Shown: positions 17,138 to 25,491 of the stretch, piece after piece
Layout: every line of letters starts with the position of its first letter
How positions within the stretch are numbered: position 1 is the first letter of the stretch
Assembly: GCF_003313325.1 (NCBI RefSeq)
Contig: NZ_QMHQ01000002.1
Location: 558,001-622,000, forward strand
Reading direction: 5' to 3'
Source: Pedobacter namyangjuensis
GTDB lineage: Bacteria; Bacteroidota; Bacteroidia; Sphingobacteriales; Sphingobacteriaceae
Length of the DNA: 64,000 nucleotides
Notes under the pieces: generated by a model
Database searches by the model: none
What the model saw: only the letters and a program-made list of their open reading frames with translations
What the model was told of the DNA's origin: nothing
Made by a program: the position numbers and the translations under genes

Positions 17138-18259
17138 ATGAAACCAGAAACCGCTGCTATACATACGTTAAACTTAGTAAAATCTGCCACAGGCGATGTA
17201 ACCATTCCAATAAGTCTTTCGACAACGTTTTTTAGAGACGAAACAGGAGGTTATCCGGGTGGACACATGTATAGTAGAGTGAGCAACCCAAATAGAGATG
17301 CATTAGAAAAAGTGATCTCAGTATTGGAACACGGTGCAGAAACTTGTGCGTTTTCCTCAGGCAATACAGCTGGCATGGCTGTTTTTCAGGCACTAAAACC
17401 CGGAAGCCATATTATTGCACCAGATGATATGTACTGGGGTTTTAAAAAGCAATTACAAAGTATTTTTGAAGATACGTTAACATTAGATTTTATAGACCTT
17501 ACAGATTTAAGTAAAGTTGAAAATTACATTAACCCGAACACGGTAATGATCTGGGCTGAAACACCTTCTAACCCACTTTTAAAAATAACTGATATTGCGG
17601 AACTTGGTAAAATCTGCAAAAAAAACAATTTGATTTTCGCTGTAGATAGTACTTTTGCTTCGCCGATTTTGCAAAATCCTATTTTGCTGGGAGCCGACAT
17701 TGTAATGCACTCCACAACAAAGTATATCGGCGGGCATAGCGACGTACTTGGCGGTTCGTTGACAACAGCTGCTACAAATGACTTTTGGGCAAAAATCCGA
17801 AACATCCAACAAATTGGCGGAGCCGTTCCATCTCCTTTCGATTGTTTTTTATTGTTACGTAGTTTAAAAACACTGGCGTACCGAATGAAAGGACACTGCG
17901 AAAACGCCAGCAAATTAGCACAACATCTAGAAAAACACCCAAAAATTGAAGCAGTGTATTATCCTGGGTTATCTAGCCATCCACAACATGAAATCGTTAA
18001 AAAGCAGATGAGCGGTTTTGGCGGAATGCTTTCTATTTTAGTTAAGGGAGATGCTCAGAATGCCCGAAATGTAGTAAATACCGTCAAAATATTTGCTCAA
18101 GCAACTAGCTTAGGCGGCGTTGAAAGTTTAATAGAACATAGAGCGTCTGTAGAAGGTCCCGAAACCAAAACACCTCAAAACTTGATTAGAATTTCTGTAG
18201 GTTTAGAACATATTGATGATCTAATTGCAGATATAGATCAAGCACTTAATGTAGTCTAG
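17138..18259 (+). CDS. PLP-dependent trans-sulfuration enzyme (cystathionine gamma-synthase/beta-lyase type)
   Basis: A 373-residue Cys/Met metabolism PLP enzyme. The N-terminus holds TAAIHTLNLVK and PISLSTTFF; YSRVSNPNRDALE is the phosphate-binding arginine motif; the Schiff-base lysine is K195 (MHSTTKYIGGHSD); the C-terminus has SLGGVESLIEHRAS and IRISVGLEHIDDLIADI. Members synthesise or cleave cystathionine or release H2S/methanethiol, and sequence alone does not separate these. It lies 5' of the methionine locus but the riboswitch is downstream of it, so it is probably regulated separately. Its own promoter box lies at 17099. Confidence 0.9.
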   Translation: MKPETAAIHTLNLVKSATGDVTIPISLSTTFFRDETGGYPGGHMYSRVSNPNRDALEKVISVLEHGAETCAFSSGNTAGMAVFQALKPGSHIIAPDDMYWGFKKQLQSIFEDTLTLDFIDLTDLSKVENYINPNTVMIWAETPSNPLLKITDIAELGKICKKNNLIFAVDSTFASPILQNPILLGADIVMHSTTKYIGGHSDVLGGSLTTAATNDFWAKIRNIQQIGGAVPSPFDCFLLLRSLKTLAYRMKGHCENASKLAQHLEKHPKIEAVYYPGLSSHPQHEIVKKQMSGFGGMLSILVKGDAQNARNVVNTVKIFAQATSLGGVESLIEHRASVEGPETKTPQNLIRISVGLEHIDDLIADIDQALNVV

Positions 18260-18410
18260 TTGCATATTATTAGAATAAATTAGGGCTAAATTATAATTTT
18301 TATAATTTTCAAAATAAAATTTTGTTAATTGAAATTTAATTCTGACATTTGAAATATTATTTGGCGAAAGCGAAGTAAAAATCAAACCTAATTAGGATTT
18401 GATTTATAAA

Positions 18411-18486
18411 GAAGTGGCGAGAGACAGGCTCTTTGACCCACTGGCAACCCTCCCAAACGGAGAAGGTGCCAATTCCTGACCACTCA
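18411..18486 (+). ncRNA. SAM riboswitch (SAM-I/S-box type)
   Basis: A conserved SAM-I core is visible: the P1 strand AGTGG (18413-18417) with its complement CCACT (18480-18484), the internal CTGGCAACC (18441-18449), and the hallmark GGTGCCAATTCCTG (18465-18478). These are the SAM-binding and kink-turn/pseudoknot parts of S-box leaders. Just 3' of P1, ACCA (18479-18482) can pair with TGGT (18490-18493), or CAACA (18485-18489) can fold with TGTTG (18493-18497). This could be the switching region; that is an inference. It should repress the methionine genes when S-adenosylmethionine is high. Confidence 0.88.
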
Positions 18487-18519
18487 ACATGGTGTTGTTT
18501 GGAAATATAAATTAAGTAG

Positions 18520-18654
18520 ATGAAAACAGTAAATCCAATTTCGCAAAGCGATAACTTCTTTTCAGAACCTAACAGTTCAACTGCATTTTTTAATGTAAAT
18601 ATTTTCTGCTGTAATATCCAGGCAAGCAATTGTATGTGCATTTGCATGTACTAA
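18520..18654 (+). CDS. 44-residue Cys/Met-rich ORF between SAM riboswitch and metY
   Basis: ATG at 18520, TAA at 18652-18654. The product begins MKTVNPISQSDNFF and ends NIFCCNIQASNCMCICMY, with five Cys and two Met in the last 16 residues. It starts 36 bp after the riboswitch P1 stem and ends 122 bp before metY. A run of Cys and Met codons at the 3' end of a short leader is what an attenuator peptide sensing Cys-tRNA or Met-tRNA would need. It could instead be a functional metal- or thiol-binding peptide. It has no signal peptide. Reality is judged from position and the skewed composition; I cannot confirm homologs. Confidence 0.55.
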   Translation: MKTVNPISQSDNFFSEPNSSTAFFNVNIFCCNIQASNCMCICMY

Positions 18655-18695
18655 TTCAAAAAACTTCGGCTTTGTTTTCTTTTCAATTCTGAAGG

Positions 18696-18710
18696 TCCCG
18701 CGAAGCGGGA
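18696..18710. repeat. Hairpin TCCCGC-GAA-GCGGGA before metY
   Basis: A perfect 6 bp GC-rich stem with a 3-base loop, 66 bp before metY and 42 bp after the Cys-rich ORF. No U-run follows, so it is not a standard terminator. It may be a dispersed repeat, or an element that pairs with other leader sequences. Confidence 0.5.
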
Positions 18711-18773
18711 TACGCCCTACTTTATGCAATCTGCTAAAGTTCAAATTAATTACAAGAAAAAATAAACATTTAA

Positions 18774-20114
<1,341 letters not shown>

Positions 20115-20118
20115 AAAA

Positions 20119-21207
20119 ATGTCTAAAAATATAAATACCGAAAATTTTAACACCGCATCTGAAGTTTATAAATATCCAAAAATATTTAAGCTTGAGAGTG
20201 GAAAAAAACTACGAAATCTGGAAATCGCCTACCAAACTTACGGCAAATTAAACGCCAATAAAGATAATGTAGTTTGGGCATGCCATGCTTTAACGGCAAA
20301 TGCAGATGTGTTAGACTGGTGGAAAGGTTTATTTGGCGAAAATGCTTTGTTCAATCCAAAGGATCATTTTATAATTTGCGCTAATATTATTGGCTCAAAC
20401 TACGGCACAACAAATCCGTTAAGTGAAAATCCAATTACAAAACAGCCGTATTATTTATCATTTCCAGAATTTACGATTAGAGATTTAGCAGCAGCGCATC
20501 ATTTGCTTGCAACCCACTTGGGCATAACTCAAATTAAAACCTTAATTGGCGGTTCGTTAGGTGGTCAGCAAGTATTAGAATGGTCATTAGCCGGCACAAA
20601 TACAATTGAAAACTTAATATTGGTGGCTACAAATGCGGTCCACTCTCCTTGGGGAATTGCTTTTAACGAAAGCCAGCGCCTAGCAATTAGTACCGACAGA
20701 ACTTTTTACGCTAACCAACCAGCAGGTGGTTTAAAAGGTTTAAAAGTGGCTAGAAGTATAGCTTTGTTATCGTACAGAACTTATCAAGCATATAATGATA
20801 CCCAATTGGAAAGTATTAATGATAAAACCGGCGATTATAGAGCTGCATCGTATCAAAACTACCAAGGCGAAAAACTTTGCAAACGCTTTAACGCCTATAG
20901 CTATTGGTATTTAAGCAAAGCGATGGATAGCCATAATGTAGGACGGGGTAGAAAAAGCATAACAGATGCATTATCAAAATTGAAAGCAAATACCTTGGTG
21001 GTCGGAATTGAAAACGATGTTTTATTTCCAATAAACGAACAGCAGTTTCTGGCAAAACACATTACCGATGCCACATTTGCAAGTATAAATTGCGCTTATG
21101 GACATGATGGTTTTTTAATTGAAACCGATAAATTAACCAATATCATAGGCAACTTTTTAAAAGAGAGTGCAAACAAAAAAATTATAAAATTAAGTAGAAC
21201 TGCATAA
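20119..21207 (+). CDS. metX: Homoserine O-acetyltransferase (MetX)
   Basis: Start chosen at the ATG at 20119 (MSKNINTENF), 4 bp after metY. An in-frame ATG at 20071 would overlap metY by 44 bp and add residues unlike the family. The protein is 362 residues long, an alpha/beta hydrolase with the nucleophile Ser146 in GGSLGGQQVLEWS, the Asp in GIENDVLFP and the His in YGHDGFLIE. It acetylates homoserine for MetY. It forms an operon with metY and probably the homoserine dehydrogenase gene. All motifs are complete. Confidence 0.95.
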   Translation: MSKNINTENFNTASEVYKYPKIFKLESGKKLRNLEIAYQTYGKLNANKDNVVWACHALTANADVLDWWKGLFGENALFNPKDHFIICANIIGSNYGTTNPLSENPITKQPYYLSFPEFTIRDLAAAHHLLATHLGITQIKTLIGGSLGGQQVLEWSLAGTNTIENLILVATNAVHSPWGIAFNESQRLAISTDRTFYANQPAGGLKGLKVARSIALLSYRTYQAYNDTQLESINDKTGDYRAASYQNYQGEKLCKRFNAYSYWYLSKAMDSHNVGRGRKSITDALSKLKANTLVVGIENDVLFPINEQQFLAKHITDATFASINCAYGHDGFLIETDKLTNIIGNFLKESANKKIIKLSRTA

Positions 21208-21276
21208 AACGTTTTTCGTTAGTCGTGTAGCGTTTCAAACTAACAACGACAAGCGAACAACGATAAACAACAAAAA

Positions 21277-22518
21277 ATGAGTAAGAAACTAAAAATCGGA
21301 TTATTTGGCTTCGGCGTTGTGGGACAAGGCTTGCATGACATTATCCGTGGTCAGAACCTAAATTTAGAAATTGTTAAAATAGCAATTAAAAACCCTGATA
21401 AAAAGAGGACTTTAGATGCGCATCTTTTTACAACCGATCATAATGAAATTTTAAGCAATCCAGAAATAAATACCATAGTTGAATTAATTGACGATGCGGA
21501 TGCGGCATTTAATATCACTAAAGCTGCTTTGCAAAGCGGAAAAAATGTTGTTTCTGCAAATAAGAAAATGATTGCTACACATTTGGCAGAGTTAGTTGAA
21601 CTGCAGGCAAAACACGGCACATCATTGCTTTACGAAGGTGCGGTTTGCGGAAGTATTCCAATTATCAGAAACTTGGAAGAATATTATGACAATGAACTTT
21701 TACATGGTATAAGTGGAATTTTTAATGGTTCGTCGAATTACATTTTGTCTAAAATTTTTAACGAAGGTTTAGCTTATGATACCGCTTTAAAGCAAGCTCA
21801 AGATTTAGGTTTTGCCGAAACAAATCCAATATTAGATGTTGGCGGCTACGATCCAAAATTCAAGTTAACTATAGCTACAGCCCATGCTTACGGTTTATTT
21901 ATAAATCCGGATAAAATCCTAAACGTTGGTATACAAAACATTTCGGAAGCCGATATACAATATGCTAGAGAGAAGAATTTTAAGATCAAATTAGTACCTA
22001 CTGCTAGAAAAATTAGCACTAAACAAGTGGTTACTTTTGTTTTGCCAAAATTTGTAAAGGCCGACGATTTCCTTTACAATGTAGAAAACGAATATAATGG
22101 CGTAACTGTTCAGGCTGCATTTGCCGACAAACAGTTTTTCTTTGGAAAAGGTGCAGGAGGCCACCCTACAGGCGCTGCTGTTCTGTCTGATATCGCGGCA
22201 TTAAGGTATGATTACCGCTACGAGTACAAAAAATACCATCAACAAAATGGTTTAATACATACAGATAAAGTTAGCATTGAAGTGTACTTGCGTTATGTGC
22301 ATGAATATACTGTAGAAAAGTTGGAGATCGAAAATATTTCTGAGCGTTTCTCTCGCAATGACTACAAATATGTTATCGGTAGCATTAGTCTTAAAAATTT
22401 AATTGCAAACCGAGAACTACTTTTAAATAAAGATGTATTTATTGCACAAACCGGCAAGTTAACTTATAGTCAACAAGATATAGCAGCAATTGCCGAAGAA
22501 GGCGTTTTTGCGAACTAG
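21277..22518 (+). CDS. Homoserine dehydrogenase
   Basis: A 413-residue enzyme making homoserine from aspartate semialdehyde with NAD(P)H, the precursor for metX. The N-terminal nucleotide fold has GFGVVGQG. The catalytic domain shows SANKKMIATH, EGAVCGSIPIIRNL, GIFNGSSNYILSK, DVGGYDPKFKLTI and GKGAGGHPTGAAV. No aspartokinase domain is fused, so it is the monofunctional form, and no clear ACT domain is seen. It follows metX after 69 bp and completes a homoserine-to-homocysteine gene set under the SAM riboswitch. Confidence 0.93.
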   Translation: MSKKLKIGLFGFGVVGQGLHDIIRGQNLNLEIVKIAIKNPDKKRTLDAHLFTTDHNEILSNPEINTIVELIDDADAAFNITKAALQSGKNVVSANKKMIATHLAELVELQAKHGTSLLYEGAVCGSIPIIRNLEEYYDNELLHGISGIFNGSSNYILSKIFNEGLAYDTALKQAQDLGFAETNPILDVGGYDPKFKLTIATAHAYGLFINPDKILNVGIQNISEADIQYAREKNFKIKLVPTARKISTKQVVTFVLPKFVKADDFLYNVENEYNGVTVQAAFADKQFFFGKGAGGHPTGAAVLSDIAALRYDYRYEYKKYHQQNGLIHTDKVSIEVYLRYVHEYTVEKLEIENISERFSRNDYKYVIGSISLKNLIANRELLLNKDVFIAQTGKLTYSQQDIAAIAEEGVFAN

Positions 22519-22836
22519 AATATTTTTTTGTTTTTGTTTTGATTGCAAAAAGCCTCGATGGATTTCGAGGCTTTTGCTTTTAAAAAATCTTATTTTCAAT
22601 TTAGTTGATTCTTCATTGCCCATTCGATTGGCAATCTTAATGCTAAACAAAGATTAAATTGGTTAATTGTTGCATTACGATTCCCGTTTTCACAGCAATA
22701 AAGAAAGCTCAAATGACATCTTCTATAACTTTTAACAATTGGCGTTTTCAAAAAAAAAGGTCTGCGGTATGCCACAAACCTGATAAAAATTGTAATTTTT
22801 AAATGAGATTGCGTCCTTCGTCGCAATGACGGAATC
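22519..22836. other. Intergenic region with terminator and REP-like repeat
   Basis: A 318 bp gap between converging genes. It holds the terminator at 22545-22577, then AT-rich sequence with no supported ORF, and near 22809-22829 the repeat-like TTGCGTCCTTCGTCGCAA. That motif (an inverted TTGCG/CGCAA pair) resembles short dispersed repeats in Sphingobacteriaceae intergenic DNA. Confidence 0.5.
22545..22577. terminator. Bidirectional terminator after homoserine dehydrogenase
   Basis: GCAAAAAGCCTCGA (22545-22558) pairs with TCGAGGCTTTTGC (22565-22577), leaving one bulged A. It is followed by TTTT on the plus strand, and poly-A lies to the left for the minus strand. It ends the homoserine/methionine operon. 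Confidence 0.8.
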
Positions 22837-24174
22837 TTAAGAAATCTCTCTGTTAATATCCCAATTCTCCAAATAATCTGCCACACGGCGAACAAATGAA
22901 CCCCCCAATGCACCATCTACTACCCTATGGTCATAAGAAAGTGATAAAAACATCATATGGCGAATAGCAATTACATCACCAAATTCAGTTTCTAATACTG
23001 CTGGTTTCTTTTTAATAGCGCCTACAGCTAAAATAGCAACTTGTGGCTGGTTGATAATCGGAGTACCCATAACATTACCAAAAGAGCCTACGTTTGTTAA
23101 AGTGAACGTTCCATTTTGGGTTTCGTCTGGTTTTAATTTAGAGTTTCTAGCACGAGAAGCTAAATCATTAACTGCTTTTGTTAAGCCAACTAAGTTAAGC
23201 TGATCTGCATTTTTAATTACCGGAACAATTAGGTTTCCACTTGGTAAAGCCGCTGCCATCCCAATATTAATGTCACGCTTTTTAATAATTTGCGTTCCGT
23301 TAACGGTTACGTTAATCATCGGAAAATCTTTTATCGCTCTGCTTACCGCCTCAATAAAAATTGGGGTAAAAGTAATTTTCTCATTCTCACGTTGCTCAAA
23401 AGATTTTTTCACTTTGTCTCTCCACATCACCATATTGGTAACGTCAGCTTCTACAAAAGAAGTTACGTGAGGCGAAGTATGCTTGCTCATTACCATGTGC
23501 TCGGCAATCAGTTTACGCATTCTGTCCATTTCTATAATCTCATCACCACCACTTAAACTTGGTGCTGGAGCTGGCTTAGATTTCTCTTGTTGTGGCAAAG
23601 GTGGCGGGGCTTGCAGTACAACTTCAACTTTTTTCTCGCTTACACCGCCTTTAGTATTTTGAATATAATTTAAAAGATCGTCTTTGGTTACACGACCTTC
23701 AGCTCCTGTTCCTTTAATCCCCGCAAGTTCTTCTATAGAAATATTTTCTTCTGCAGCTATGCTTTTTACCAACGGCGAGTAAAAACGATCTGTATTTTTA
23801 AAATCTGGTGCATTAGTGTTGGTATTCTGTACTGGCAGTTGGCTAATTCCAGGAATAGTTTCTGCTGTGGGCTCAACTTTTTCAGGCTCAGGTTTTGATT
23901 CTTCTACAGCAACTTCAACGTTTTCTGCATTAGCATCAGTTTCTATAATGGCAATTACCGCTCCAACTTGAACTACATCATCGGCAGCAAAAAGTTGTTT
24001 AATAAGCTTCCCTGCAACAGGCGACGGAACCTCAGAATCTACTTTATCTGTGGCAATTTCTAAGATAGTATCATCTAACTGAATAGTATCTCCCGGCTGC
24101 TTGCTCCATTTAATAATGGTTGCTTCGGCAACGCTTTCTCCCATTTTTGGTAACAATAATTCGTATTGTGCCAT
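22837..24174 (-). CDS. 2-oxo acid dehydrogenase E2 (dihydrolipoyl acyltransferase)
   Basis: A 445-residue E2 component with three parts. The lipoyl domain spans 1-80 (lipoylated K44 in EIATDKVDSE). The peripheral subunit-binding domain is around 130-170 (FYSPLVKSIAAEENI, then GTGAEGRVTKDDLLNYI). The acyltransferase domain spans about 210-445 with the catalytic SLSYDHRVVDGALGG. Acidic, proline-rich linkers separate them. Substrate type (pyruvate, branched-chain or 2-oxoglutarate) cannot be fixed from this alone; no E1 or E3 gene is adjacent. A -7 box lies at 24210-24217. Confidence 0.9.
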   Translation of the reverse strand: MAQYELLLPKMGESVAEATIIKWSKQPGDTIQLDDTILEIATDKVDSEVPSPVAGKLIKQLFAADDVVQVGAVIAIIETDANAENVEVAVEESKPEPEKVEPTAETIPGISQLPVQNTNTNAPDFKNTDRFYSPLVKSIAAEENISIEELAGIKGTGAEGRVTKDDLLNYIQNTKGGVSEKKVEVVLQAPPPLPQQEKSKPAPAPSLSGGDEIIEMDRMRKLIAEHMVMSKHTSPHVTSFVEADVTNMVMWRDKVKKSFEQRENEKITFTPIFIEAVSRAIKDFPMINVTVNGTQIIKKRDINIGMAAALPSGNLIVPVIKNADQLNLVGLTKAVNDLASRARNSKLKPDETQNGTFTLTNVGSFGNVMGTPIINQPQVAILAVGAIKKKPAVLETEFGDVIAIRHMMFLSLSYDHRVVDGALGGSFVRRVADYLENWDINREIS

Positions 24175-24209
24175 ATATTAAAGCTGTGTTTATAATTGGT
24201 AACGTGGCG

Positions 24210-24217
24210 CAAAAGTA
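24210..24217 (-). promoter_or_regulatory. Bacteroidetes -7 box (TACTTTTG) for the E2 gene
   Basis: The minus strand reads TACTTTTG, an exact TAnnTTTG match 36 bp before the E2 ATG. It lies just after the stop of cinA. Confidence 0.5.
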
Positions 24218-24232
24218 CACCTTTTTAACTAT

Positions 24233-25480
24233 TTATTTTAAATCTTGTTTTAACAGATTGAGTAACAAGCCTAAAGCAGCTGTAGCAGAACGTTCTATAT
24301 TCTGTATTCTTTTATTACCAAAGGTGAATAATTTACTAACCACAGTATTTTTAGAAGCAACAGCAATCCAAACCGTACCTACGGGTTTTCCAGGCAGACC
24401 TCCGTCTGGCCCCGCAATACCACTCACAGCAATTGCATAATCTGTTTTAAAATGATTTATAGCTCCTTGCGCCATTTCTCTAACTGTTTCTTCACTCACT
24501 GCACCAAATGTTGTCAAAGTTTCATGCTTAACACCCAAAACAGATTCCTTCATCTCGTAAGAATACGTAACTGCTCCACCGGCAAAAACTGCAGACGAAC
24601 CTGCATGCTGCGTAATTAAATGAGATATATAACCTCCGGTACAACTTTCTGCAGTAGAGAGCATGAGGTTATTCGCTTGCATCAAATCTAAAATTGCCTT
24701 TTCCAAAGCCAAATCTTCCTCTGCTGCAACATTCGGTCTAATTCGCTCAATAATTTTTTGTGCTTCTACGTCTATCTCCTCTTTTAAAATAGCTTCATTA
24801 TTACCAACAGCACTTAATCGCAGCCTAAGCTGTCCAAGTCGTGGCAAATAAGCTAACTTGATATGGTTCGGCAAAGCGTCTTCAATATCTTCAATTTCTT
24901 TTGCTAAAAAAGATTCGCCTAAACCAACTGTTAGAATTGTTTTGTGTACTATAAACGGTAATTTAAAACTTGCAGTAATTCTTGGTAAAATCTCTTCTTC
25001 CATTAAATACATCATTTCAAATGGAACGCCAGGCATAGACACAAATATCTTACCTTCTACATCAAACCACATGCAAGGTGCTGTACCATTTTTATTTTGG
25101 ATAACCGTACATCCATCGGGAACATCTGCTTGTCTAATATTTACGTCTAACATTGGGCGGTTTAAACGAGCGAAAAAAGATTCTACATGTTTTAAAGTTG
25201 CTTCATCCGACCTTAAAGGCATGTTAAAATATTTGGCCAAAGTAAGTTTTGTGATGTCGTCTTTTGTTGGGCCTAAACCTCCGGTAATAAGAATAATATC
25301 AGCTCTTGTTTTAGCCTCGATTAAGGCATTTACAATATGCTCGGCACCATCAGAAACCGATGTAATTTGCTTTACTTGGACACCAATTTTATTCAGTTCT
25401 TTGGCCATCCAGGCCGAATTTGTATCTATAATCTGTCCGATTAAAATTTCGTCTCCAATGGTGATGATTTCAGCAAACAT
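24233..25480 (-). CDS. cinA: CinA family protein (competence/damage-inducible protein A type)
   Basis: A 415-residue two-domain protein. The N-terminal molybdopterin-binding-like domain (IITIGDEILIGQIIDTNSAW, then LITGGLGPTKDDIT) is followed by the C-terminal nicotinamide-nucleotide amidase domain (STAESCTGGYISHLI, then AVSGIAGPDGG and KPVGTVWIA). It recycles pyridine nucleotides by hydrolysing NMN, and the N-domain has ADP-ribose pyrophosphatase-type activity in relatives. It lies 11 bp after lptD on the same strand, so likely in the same transcript. Confidence 0.94.
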   Translation of the reverse strand: MFAEIITIGDEILIGQIIDTNSAWMAKELNKIGVQVKQITSVSDGAEHIVNALIEAKTRADIILITGGLGPTKDDITKLTLAKYFNMPLRSDEATLKHVESFFARLNRPMLDVNIRQADVPDGCTVIQNKNGTAPCMWFDVEGKIFVSMPGVPFEMMYLMEEEILPRITASFKLPFIVHKTILTVGLGESFLAKEIEDIEDALPNHIKLAYLPRLGQLRLRLSAVGNNEAILKEEIDVEAQKIIERIRPNVAAEEDLALEKAILDLMQANNLMLSTAESCTGGYISHLITQHAGSSAVFAGGAVTYSYEMKESVLGVKHETLTTFGAVSEETVREMAQGAINHFKTDYAIAVSGIAGPDGGLPGKPVGTVWIAVASKNTVVSKLFTFGNKRIQNIERSATAALGLLLNLLKQDLK

Positions 25481-25491
25481 AAAAATGTGTT

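Noticed and set aside
18357..18647. 96-residue minus-strand ORF across the SAM riboswitch
   Set aside because: It is the antisense of the riboswitch core and the Cys-rich leader, with no start signal or family likeness.
22596..22916. 106-residue minus-strand ORF after homoserine dehydrogenase
   Set aside because: Overlaps the E2 gene in another frame and runs through the repeat-like patch; no family likeness.
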